A DNA stretch of 17,763 nt, from NCBI GenBank assembly GCA_031259225.1, contig JAIRLT010000197.1:1-17763 (forward strand), in the 5' to 3' direction. The position numbers and the translations under genes are program-made. Below the pieces are notes generated by a model. The model was not told the DNA's origin and did not search any database. It saw only the letters and a list, made by a program, of their open reading frames with translations. The DNA comes from Prevotellaceae bacterium. Lineage in GTDB: Bacteria > Bacteroidota > Bacteroidia > Bacteroidales > UBA932. Positions 11,980 to 17,763 of this stretch are shown here, piece after piece (the stretch's first letter is position 1; the number at the start of each line of letters is the position of its first letter).

Positions 11980-12849
11980 ATGAAAGGACTCATTTTAGCA
12001 GGCGGCGTCGCAACCCGGTTGTTCCCTTCGTCAAAAGCTATTTCCAAACAGATTATGCCGGTCTATGACAAGCCGATGATTTATTATCCGCTTTCTACGC
12101 TAATGTTGGCGGGCATCCGGGAAGTATTGATTATTTCTACGCCGCGCGATTTGCCGTTGTTCCGTGAATTGTTTGGAACAGGCGAAAGCTTGGGAATGAA
12201 GTTTGCTTACCAGGTGCAGGAAAAACCAAACGGATTAGCCGAAGCGTTTATTGTCGGCGAAAAATTTTTGAACGGCGAAGGCGGCGCGCTCGTTTTGGGC
12301 GATAATATTTTTTACGGGCAAGGTTTCTCGTCCATGCTTTCCCGTGCGACAAAGAGCGTACAAGAAAAAGGCGCCTGCATATTCGGTTATTATGTGAAAG
12401 ACCCGCGTGCGTACGGCGTAGTGGCGTTTGACAAAACGAATAAAGTGGTTTCGCTGGAAGAAAAACCGGCGCAGCCAAAATCAAACTATGCCATTCCCGG
12501 ATTGTATTTTTATGATAACACCGTATGCGAAAAGGCGCGCCGGTTAAAGCCTTCGGCAAGGGGCGAGCTGGAAATTACCGACCTGAATAAAGTGTACCTC
12601 CACGAAGGCACGCTCACGGTAGAGCTTTTCGGGCGCGGCTTTGCATGGTTGGACACCGGCAGCGCAGACAATATGCTGGACGCCGCCAATTATGTGGCGA
12701 CGGTACAGAACCGGCAGGGTTTTTATATTGCGTGCATCGAAGAAATCGCGTGGCGCAACGGATGGATGGATACGGCGCAACTTCGCGCCCTGGGGGCGGC
12801 GATGGATAAAACCGCATACGGTCAATATTTATTGGAATTGGCAGGTTAA
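11980..12849 (+). CDS. rmlA: Glucose-1-phosphate thymidylyltransferase
   Basis: The 289-residue enzyme makes dTDP-glucose from dTTP and glucose-1-phosphate, the first step to dTDP-rhamnose. Recognised by the N-terminal nucleotide-binding signature, the S-K-Q-I-M-P-V-Y-D-K-P-M-I-Y-Y-P-L block, Q-x-K-P-N-G-L-A-E-A-F, G-D-N-I-F-Y-G, G-V-V-x-F-D, L-E-E-K-P and W-L-D-T-G. Length is typical (about 290). The usual G-G-x-G-T-R-L reads G-G-V-A-T-R-L here (residues 8-14), an Ala for the second conserved Gly. rmlC follows after 6 bases; rmlB and rmlD are not in the window, so the pathway must be completed elsewhere. Confidence 0.93.
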   Translation: MKGLILAGGVATRLFPSSKAISKQIMPVYDKPMIYYPLSTLMLAGIREVLIISTPRDLPLFRELFGTGESLGMKFAYQVQEKPNGLAEAFIVGEKFLNGEGGALVLGDNIFYGQGFSSMLSRATKSVQEKGACIFGYYVKDPRAYGVVAFDKTNKVVSLEEKPAQPKSNYAIPGLYFYDNTVCEKARRLKPSARGELEITDLNKVYLHEGTLTVELFGRGFAWLDTGSADNMLDAANYVATVQNRQGFYIACIEEIAWRNGWMDTAQLRALGAAMDKTAYGQYLLELAG

Positions 12850-12855
12850 ATAAAC

Positions 12856-13452
12856 ATGGATTTTCAAGAAACAAACATTAAAGGCGTGTGGATTATTACG
12901 CCGCAAGTATTTGCCGACGCACGCGGTTATTTTATGGAAGCATTCCGGCAGGATGCGTTTGAAAAACACATCGGGCACATCACCTTTGTGCAGGACAACG
13001 AGTCGCGTTCGTCCTATGGCGTACTGCGCGGACTGCATTACCAGTTGCCGCCGTTTGAGCAAAGCAAGCTCGTGCGGGTGGTACAGGGTACGGTGTGGGA
13101 TGTGGCGGTGGATATCCGCCGCGACTCCCCAACGTTTGGAAAATATGTAGCCGTTGAATTGAGTGCAGAAAATAAACGGCAGTTATTCATGCCCCACGGC
13201 ATGGCACATGGTTTTGTGGTATTGAGCGAAACGGCGGTCTTTACCTACAAAGTCGATAATTACTATGCCCCGCAAGCCGAACGCAGCATCCGCTTCGACG
13301 ACCCCACGATTAATATTGACTGGCTGCTACCAGCCGGTAAACTGATATTATCCGAAAAAGATAAGCGTCATCCGGGTTTTCACGAGTTATTTACTGACGG
13401 GGCTGGGAAACCGGACGGCGGCGCATGGCAAGATAGTGAACAAACAAATTAA
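12856..13452 (+). CDS. rmlC: dTDP-4-dehydrorhamnose 3,5-epimerase
   Basis: The 198-residue cupin-fold enzyme epimerises dTDP-4-keto-6-deoxyglucose at C3 and C5, on the route to dTDP-L-rhamnose. It has R-G-L-H-Y-Q with catalytic His61, M-P-H-G-M-A-H-G-F (112-120), F-T-Y-K-V-D-N-Y-Y-A-P with the conserved Tyr, and S-E-K-D (Asp169) as partner of the catalytic His. Length is slightly longer than the usual 180-185 because of a short hydrophilic C-terminal tail. It follows rmlA by 6 bases and precedes lptG by 24, indicating one transcript. Confidence 0.93.
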   Translation: MDFQETNIKGVWIITPQVFADARGYFMEAFRQDAFEKHIGHITFVQDNESRSSYGVLRGLHYQLPPFEQSKLVRVVQGTVWDVAVDIRRDSPTFGKYVAVELSAENKRQLFMPHGMAHGFVVLSETAVFTYKVDNYYAPQAERSIRFDDPTINIDWLLPAGKLILSEKDKRHPGFHELFTDGAGKPDGGAWQDSEQTN

Positions 13453-13476
13453 AAAAGAACCTTAATATGTATAACA

Positions 13477-14562
13477 ATGTTTCGACCACTTATTCTTGAC
13501 CGTTATATTATCCGGAAATTCATAGGTACATACTTGTTTTCGCTGGCGTTGATTGCGGTGGTGATAATCATTTTCGACATTAGCGAAAAAATACAGAATT
13601 TTGTGGAAAAAGAAGCGCCATTGCGGGCTATTATCTTCGATTATTACCTTAATTTCATTCCCTATATCGTCAATATGTTCAGCTCGCTGTTTGTGTTTAT
13701 CACCGTTATCCTCTTTACTTCGCAGATGGCGTCGCACAGCGAAATTATTGCCATTCTTTCCGGCGGCATGAGTTTCCGGCGGTTGATGTACCCGTATTTT
13801 ATTTCCGCAGCTTTCATCTGCGCCCTCAGCCTGGTATTGAATTTATTTGTTATCCCGCCGGCGAATGCCAAACGCTTGGCGTTTGAGGAACAATACGTCG
13901 TTTCGCCGTTTTACAATTCCAACCGGAATATGCACTTTCAGGTAGATACCGGCACTTTTGTATATATGGAAACTTTTATCACGTGGAATAACACTGCCCA
14001 GCAGTTTTCCATTGAAAAATTTTCGGACAATAAATTACGCTCGAAAATTTCTGCCGGCAGCGCAAGATGGGACGAAGAAAAGGAAATATGGAAACTCTCA
14101 AAATATGTAAAACGCACGCTGCAAGACAGCGGGGAAACCATAGAACGCGGCGAAGAAATGGAAATGACCATTAACCTGGATGCGGCGGATTTGAAGCGCC
14201 GCCAAAACTTTACCGAATCAATGGACTATACGGAACTGGAAGACTACATTGCATTGCTGAAACAGCGCGGCGACAAGAGCATCAAGTATGCGTTAATACA
14301 AAAAAACACCCGCATAGCCGTGCCGTTTTCCGCATTTATCCTCACCTTGATTGGCGTGTCGCTCTCGTCGCGCAGGGTGCGCGGCGGTATCGGGTTAAAA
14401 ATAGGCATCGGGTTAGCATTGAGTTTTTCCTATATACTTTTCCTTCGTTTCAGCGAAATGTTTGTACATTCCGGTTTCCTGCCGCCCGCCATTGCATTGT
14501 GGGTGCCGAATATTTTATATGCGATTGTCGCCATACTGCTTTACCGGATGGCGCCGAAATAA
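13477..14562 (+). CDS. lptG: LptF/LptG-family LPS export permease
   Basis: The 361-residue inner-membrane protein of the YjgP/YjgQ family is a transmembrane subunit of the ABC transporter that extracts lipopolysaccharide toward the outer membrane. It starts with R-Y-I-I-R-K-F-I-G-T-Y, has three N-terminal membrane helices (about 16-36, 60-83, 103-126), a large periplasmic part (about 127-285), and three C-terminal helices (about 286-358). Whether it is LptF or LptG in this organism cannot be settled; Bacteroidota often carry two separated copies. It is placed in the rmlA-rmlC transcript, tying surface polysaccharide precursor synthesis to LPS export. Confidence 0.85.
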   Translation: MFRPLILDRYIIRKFIGTYLFSLALIAVVIIIFDISEKIQNFVEKEAPLRAIIFDYYLNFIPYIVNMFSSLFVFITVILFTSQMASHSEIIAILSGGMSFRRLMYPYFISAAFICALSLVLNLFVIPPANAKRLAFEEQYVVSPFYNSNRNMHFQVDTGTFVYMETFITWNNTAQQFSIEKFSDNKLRSKISAGSARWDEEKEIWKLSKYVKRTLQDSGETIERGEEMEMTINLDAADLKRRQNFTESMDYTELEDYIALLKQRGDKSIKYALIQKNTRIAVPFSAFILTLIGVSLSSRRVRGGIGLKIGIGLALSFSYILFLRFSEMFVHSGFLPPAIALWVPNILYAIVAILLYRMAPK

Positions 14563-14568
14563 ACAGTT

Positions 14569-14740
14569 TAATGTGCTAATGTGACTAATTGTTTAATGTG
14601 ACTAATTGGCTGGCGCGGGCTAATGTGACTAATTGTTTAATGTGCTAATGTGACTAATTGGCTGGCGCGTCAGCCGACTTACGACTTATGACTTACGACT
14701 TATGACTTATGACTTATGACTTACAACTAACGACTAAATA
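14569..14740. repeat. Intergenic repeat block: TAATGTGCTAA/GTGACTAATTG repeats, GC palindromes, GACTTATGACTTAC repeats
   Basis: TTTAATGTG and GTGACTAATTG units alternate (14569-14607). A degenerate GC palindrome (14608-14620, GGCTGGCGCGGGC) follows, then the same block again (14621-14660) with a second palindrome, GCTGGCGCGTCAGC (14661-14674). The first half is thus an approximate tandem duplication of about 53 bases. From 14677 to 14728 there are seven or so 7-base GACTTAC/GACTTAT units, ending shortly before the ATG of the next gene. Confidence 0.75.
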
Positions 14741-14743
14741 TAC

Positions 14744-16015
14744 ATGAAAAAAATTTTTACAATCCTGTTATTCCTGTTTGCGCAGAGCCTGTTTGCGCAA
14801 TCGTTTCAAACCTTTTTCGACACGACCCGTTTGCGTGTGGATTTGATTTTTGCCGGTAATGCCGAACAGCAATCCGTCTATTTCGCCGGACTCCACAAAG
14901 AGCCGCAATGGGGCGGCTCGCAAACAAACCTGATAGACCCGTTCGACTACGGCGAATATTGCTACAAGGTTTTTTCGCCGGATAACCAACTGGTTTTTTC
15001 ACGCGGTTTCAGCTCGTTGTTTTATGAATGGCGCACGACCGAAGAGGCAAAAAACCTTTCGCGGGCGCATCCTTTCTCGTTGCTTTTGCCCATGCCGAAA
15101 CAAGAAATACGGTTGGAAATATACGAACGCAGGAAGAAAACAAACGAATGGCATTTATTGTTTACCACAAAAATCAACCCGTTTGATAAACAAATCAAGC
15201 AGGATGCTCCGGCGCATCTTGCGGTAACCGCTTTATTGCATCAAGGGCACCCGTCGCGGAAGGTAGATGTGGCGCTCCTTGCCGAAGGATATACTGCCGG
15301 CGAAATGGAAAAATTCCGCGCTGATGCGGCGCGTTTCATGGACTACCTGTTTGCGGTGGAACCCTTCGCCTCGCGCCGCGCCGATTTCAATATCTGGACG
15401 GTGGAAGCTGTTTCGGAAGCCTCCGGTACCGACATTCCACACGAGGGAATATGGAAAAATACCGCCGCCGATGCCGGGTTCTATACCTTCGGAATTGACC
15501 GCTATTTAACGGCGCCCGACCATACGCGGCTCTGCGAATTGGCATGGAATACGCCCTATGATGTTCTCTATGTGCTGGTGAATACCGAAAAATATGGCGG
15601 CGGCGGAATTTATAATTTTTACGGGTTAAGCATGTCTGACCATCCGTTGGCGAAAGATGTATTTCCGCATGAATTTGGGCATGCGTTTGCCGGGTTGGCT
15701 GATGAATATTATACCTCCGAAGTGGCTTACCAGGATTTTTACGACCTCGAAACAGAGCCATGGGAGCCGAATTTAACGACACTGGTGGATTTCGATAAAA
15801 AATGGCGCGACCTGCTGGACAAGGACACACCCGTTCCGACGCCCAATACCGCTGCGTATGCCAATACCGTAGGCGTTTTTGAAGGCGGCGGTTACATCAG
15901 CAAAGGCGTTTTCCGCCCGGCTTTGGACTGTCGTATGAAAAGCAATACCACCAAAGGTTTTTGTCCTGTTTGCCACCGCGCCATTGTAGAAATGATTGAG
16001 GCATATTGCCGGTGA
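14744..16015 (+). CDS. Secreted M64 (IgA peptidase-like) zinc metallopeptidase
   Basis: The 423-residue protein has a signal peptide (1-19, ending F-A-Q). An N-terminal beta-rich region (about 20-165) matches the M64 N-terminal domain type. The catalytic domain carries H-E-F-G-H-A-F-A-G-L-A-D-E-Y-Y: His309, catalytic Glu310, His313, with Asp320 as probable third zinc ligand. L-A-E-G-Y-T near 179 and C-R-M-K near 396 are also typical of the family. Known members include an immunoglobulin A peptidase from a gut Clostridium; Bacteroidota carry many homologues with unproven substrates. Export to the periplasm or outside is likely. No promoter is seen; short repeats reach to within about 15 bases of the start. 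Confidence 0.85.
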   Translation: MKKIFTILLFLFAQSLFAQSFQTFFDTTRLRVDLIFAGNAEQQSVYFAGLHKEPQWGGSQTNLIDPFDYGEYCYKVFSPDNQLVFSRGFSSLFYEWRTTEEAKNLSRAHPFSLLLPMPKQEIRLEIYERRKKTNEWHLLFTTKINPFDKQIKQDAPAHLAVTALLHQGHPSRKVDVALLAEGYTAGEMEKFRADAARFMDYLFAVEPFASRRADFNIWTVEAVSEASGTDIPHEGIWKNTAADAGFYTFGIDRYLTAPDHTRLCELAWNTPYDVLYVLVNTEKYGGGGIYNFYGLSMSDHPLAKDVFPHEFGHAFAGLADEYYTSEVAYQDFYDLETEPWEPNLTTLVDFDKKWRDLLDKDTPVPTPNTAAYANTVGVFEGGGYISKGVFRPALDCRMKSNTTKGFCPVCHRAIVEMIEAYCR

Positions 16016-16138
16016 AAGTTGAAAATTGAAAGTTGAAAATTGAAAATTAGCTGGCGCGTCAGCAACTTTCAACTTTCAACTATTCCGGCGCCAGCCCAAA
16101 TCCGTAAATCTGTAAATCCGTAAATCTGTAAATAGAAA
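16016..16138. repeat. Repeat block: GAAAATTGAAAGTT repeats, two GC palindromes, GTAAATCT/GTAAATCC repeats
   Basis: GAAAGTT/GAAAATT units (16016-16049) lead to the palindrome GCTGGCGCGTCAGC (16050-16063). AACTTTCAACTTTCAAC (16064-16080) follows, the reverse complement of the left flank, so the whole is an inverted repeat centred on the palindrome. A second variant, CCGGCGCCAGC (16085-16095), then four GTAAATCC/GTAAATCT units fill the space right up to the start codon of the next gene. Confidence 0.75.
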
Positions 16139-16142
16139 AACC

Positions 16143-16847
16143 GTGTTTTGGAAAAAACAAAAATACCAATTGTTGCTTTTTGACCTTGATAATACGTTGT
16201 GGGATTTTGAAACCAATGCCCGCGCAGCTATTCGCGATATCTTGGCGGAACAAAATTTGATGCACATCATTGCCGGTTTCGATGAATTTTACGATTGCTA
16301 CGAGGCGCATAACCATCGTTTGTGGAGGGAATATGAGGCAGGCAACCTGAAAAAAGAAGACTTGCGTACGCTTCGTTTTTACTTTGCACTGCGGGCGTTT
16401 GGCGCCGATAATTATGAACTGGCAAAGTATTGCGGGGAAAAGTACATCGCCTTATGCCCGAAGAAAACCGCGCTTTTTCCCGACACTATTACTACGTTGG
16501 ATTACCTATGCCCGAAATATACAATGGCTATTATCACCAATGGTTTTTCCGAAGTGCAACATGTCAAAATCGCTACTTGCGGCTTGGATAAATACTTTCA
16601 ACGGGTTTTTATTTCCGAAGAAGTCGGCTGCCCCAAACCGGATGCCGGCATTTTCCATGCGGCTGTAACGGCTTTCCATAATACTAAAAAGACCGCGTTA
16701 ATGATTGGCGATAATTGGGGGAATGATATAGAAGGCGCAAAAAAGTACGGTATCGACCAGGTCTATTATAATCCCCGCCACACGCCCCACAACGGCAAAC
16801 CGACCTTTGAAATTGAACGGCTGGAACAGTTGAAGGAGTTTTTGTAA
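16143..16847 (+). CDS. HAD-family pyrimidine/noncanonical nucleotidase (YjjG type)
   Basis: The 234-residue cytosolic HAD phosphatase has all four motifs: F-D-L-D-N-T (nucleophile Asp14, Asp16), I-T-N-G (Thr132), G-C-P-K-P (Lys165) and G-D-N-W-G-N-D (Asp190, Asp195). The overall pattern (D-L-D-N-T-L-W-D-F, I-T-N-G-F-S-E-V-Q) fits the YjjG family, which removes phosphate from pyrimidine and noncanonical nucleoside monophosphates. The likely start is GTG at 16143; no ATG exists between it and the upstream in-frame stop at 16113. The repeats that abut the start suggest the original 5' end was altered. An intrinsic terminator follows at 16864-16885. Confidence 0.83.
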   Translation: MFWKKQKYQLLLFDLDNTLWDFETNARAAIRDILAEQNLMHIIAGFDEFYDCYEAHNHRLWREYEAGNLKKEDLRTLRFYFALRAFGADNYELAKYCGEKYIALCPKKTALFPDTITTLDYLCPKYTMAIITNGFSEVQHVKIATCGLDKYFQRVFISEEVGCPKPDAGIFHAAVTAFHNTKKTALMIGDNWGNDIEGAKKYGIDQVYYNPRHTPHNGKPTFEIERLEQLKEFL

Positions 16848-16863
16848 ACGCCTATAAATAATT

Positions 16864-16885
16864 TTCCCGCTTCGGGAACTTTTTG
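16864..16885 (+). terminator. Intrinsic terminator after the YjjG-type gene
   Basis: TTCCCG (16864-16869) pairs with CGGGAA (16873-16878) around CTT, followed by CTTTTTG. It is the only clear rightward rho-independent terminator in the window. Confidence 0.65.
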
Positions 16886-16907
16886 TATTTTTATAAAAAA
16901 ATATACA

Positions 16908-17147
16908 GTGAGAGTAATAGCCAAAAAAATATTACGTGAATTTTGGATGTTGCATACTGATTGCGAACAAACATTAAAGTCGTGGTTTTTGGAAGCAAGT
17001 AAAGCAGCATGGAAAAATCCAAACAAGATAAAACAAGAATATCCAAGTGCGAGTATACTTATAAAATTTAGAAATCATGAAAATAAAACCAATAAAAACG
17101 AAGAAAGATTACGAACAGGCGCTGGCACGGCTGGAAATGATTTTTGA
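16908..17147 (+). pseudogene. HigB-type toxin, truncated
   Basis: Starting at GTG (16908), the first about 50 residues (R-V-I-A-K-K-I-L-R-E-F-W ... W-K-N-P-N ... E-Y-P-S-A-S-I-L) match the N-terminal half of HigB family mRNA interferases of Bacteroidota, normally about 95-100 residues. After S-A-S-I-L (near 17060) the frame passes straight into bases just before and inside the antitoxin gene and reads unrelated sequence to 17147. The C-terminal half, which carries the RNase core strands and the F-I-G-T-H-x-x-Y-D type motif, is absent. A deletion of roughly 45 codons is inferred. The toxin is almost certainly inactive. Confidence 0.75.
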
Positions 17148-17433
17148 TGCAAAAAAAGGCTCTGCCGAAGGCGATGAATTGGAAGTGTTAAGTATCTTGG
17201 TTGACTATTACGAACAGCGACATTTTCCTATAGCGCTGCCAGACCCGATAGAAGCAATAAAATTCAGGATGGAACAGTTGGGATATAATCAAAATGATTT
17301 GGCAAATATTGTCGGATTAAAAAGCCGGGCAAGCGAGATCCTTAATAGGAAAAGAAAACTTTCACTTGGTTTAATCCGGCAATTACACGACCATCTGCAT
17401 ATCCCGACCGATGTGCTGGTGCAAGCCTATTAA
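17077..17433 (+). CDS. higA: HigA-type antitoxin with XRE HTH domain
   Basis: A 118-residue protein: the N-terminal part (about 1-55) has the K-T-K-x-D-Y-E-x-A-L and G-D-E-L-E-V-L-x-x-L-V-x-x-Y-E pattern typical of HigA antitoxins that follow HigB. The C-terminal helix-turn-helix (about 58-107) reads Y-N-Q-N-D-L-A-N-I-V-G ... S-E-I-L-N-R-K-R-K-L-S. It would bind its operator and the toxin. The start codon is ATG, overlapping the truncated higB frame out of frame. The gene is intact although its toxin is truncated, so it may persist as an orphan repressor or an anti-addiction factor. No clear promoter of its own was identified. Confidence 0.85.
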   Translation: MKIKPIKTKKDYEQALARLEMIFDAKKGSAEGDELEVLSILVDYYEQRHFPIALPDPIEAIKFRMEQLGYNQNDLANIVGLKSRASEILNRKRKLSLGLIRQLHDHLHIPTDVLVQAY

Positions 17434-17468
17434 ATTTTACGTTTAATTTCCGAATATTTTAAATTCCT

Positions 17469-17521
17469 GCAGCCTGCAAGTAAAAAAACATTATGTAAAA
17501 AAATAGTCATTTGCAGGCTGC
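17469..17521. repeat. Inverted repeat with GCAGCCTGCAA arms
   Basis: GCAGCCTGCAA (17469-17479) and TTGCAGGCTGC (17511-17521) are perfect 11-bp arms. Both are followed by A-rich sequence, and CTGCAAGTAAAAAAA occurs after each (a direct repeat). It could act as a terminator-like hairpin or a repeat element downstream of higA. Confidence 0.6.
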
Positions 17522-17562
17522 AAGTAAAAAAAGACCAAAGGGTGCATTTCAAATTGTCGCCT

Positions 17563-17596
17563 CGTCATTGCTTCGGGCTTCGCCCTCACAATGACG
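17563..17596. repeat. 34-bp imperfect palindrome (REP-like)
   Basis: CGTCATTG (17563-17570) and CAATGACG (17589-17596) flank a GGGC-TTC-GCCC hairpin. This form, CGTCATTGCTTCGGGC with its mirror, is a common dispersed element in bacterial genomes. Confidence 0.6.
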
Positions 17597-17599
17597 GGC

Positions 17600-17763
17600 G
17601 GGCGCCCCGTTAGGGGCGGGATATTGATAACCCCGTGCAAGTGTAGCGAAGCGGAACGCAGCGCGGGGATGCACGGCGGAACGTCCTGCACGCGCGCGGC
17701 GTACCTGCGTTCCGCTATGCACCGACTTTGCTCCGCGCGAAAGGCAGTGGCGGCGCATAGACC
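17600..17763. repeat. GC-rich repeat region to the window end
   Basis: A GC-rich, inverted-repeat-rich stretch follows: GCCCC-GTTA-GGGGC near 17604, and CCGTGCA (about 17633) with TGCACGG (about 17670). GAAGCGGAACGCAG and CTGCGTTCCGC are likewise complementary at 17648-17661 and about 17706-17716. Frames here lack coding character. It appears to be part of a larger repeat cut by the window edge. Confidence 0.45.

Noticed and set aside
17491..17758. Leftward frames in the right-end repeats
   Set aside because: They fall wholly in inverted-repeat, GC-rich sequence with no start signals.
1..17763. tRNA, rRNA, transposase or integrase genes
   Set aside because: None found by reading; no cloverleaf-like segment with a T-loop consensus and no DDE or tyrosine recombinase motifs in the open frames.

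Overview
The window looks like a chromosomal segment of a Bacteroidota (probably Bacteroidales-like) bacterium. The evidence is the repeated Bacteroidota-type promoter (TAnnTTTG near -7, TTG near -33), scarce Shine-Dalgarno sequences, small proteins of a kind I associate with this phylum, secreted proteins with signal peptides ending in A-Q, and a lipid A/Kdo-type outer-membrane gene (waaA). The source species cannot be named from this sequence. No tRNA, rRNA, CRISPR array, integrase or transposase was seen.

Layout. Bases 1-71 hold the start of a leftward gene that leaves the window, preceded by a 21-bp tandem repeat (134-420). A leftward secreted multi-domain protein (730-2133) follows, with a very long, structured 5' leader that extends back to a promoter near 2667-2696. 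Bases 2715-2958 are repeats. folE and an NfnA/SudB-type oxidoreductase subunit run rightward (3070-4541). Its expected partner, the NfnB/SudA-type subunit, lies at 5473-6861 in the opposite orientation. Between them sit a small membrane protein and a YafQ-type toxin-antitoxin pair with a broken toxin. Next come a TIGR01212-type radical SAM protein, a YhcH/YjgK/YiaL protein and two small hypothetical genes. A second copy of the structured leader then precedes a paralogue of the first secreted protein (9520-10542). waaA (leftward) is divergent from rmlA-rmlC-lptG (rightward), an envelope cluster. A secreted M64-type metallopeptidase, a YjjG-type HAD phosphatase and a HigBA pair with a truncated toxin finish the window, followed by repeats.

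How the genes work together. waaA, rmlA, rmlC and lptG all serve outer-membrane glycolipid or surface polysaccharide assembly. folE provides the first pterin intermediate. NfnA and NfnB would together form a flavin/iron-sulfur NAD(P)H oxidoreductase even though their genes now converge. Both toxin-antitoxin loci keep a plausible antitoxin but carry toxin lesions.

The most interesting item is the duplicated leader. Upstream of each of the two paralogous secreted proteins, in the same order, are a canonical promoter, a multi-helix RNA domain whose helices differ in sequence but pair in both copies, a conserved AGTTC(A/G)CGTTTCGC element, and a second long stem-loop with an identical 12-nt loop motif. 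This looks like a conserved cis-acting RNA for a surface or secreted protein family. The other striking feature is a family of at least twelve short GC-rich palindromes (GGCGCGCC type), often embedded in AT-rich short repeats, that occupy intergenic regions and appear to have expanded inside one of the leaders.
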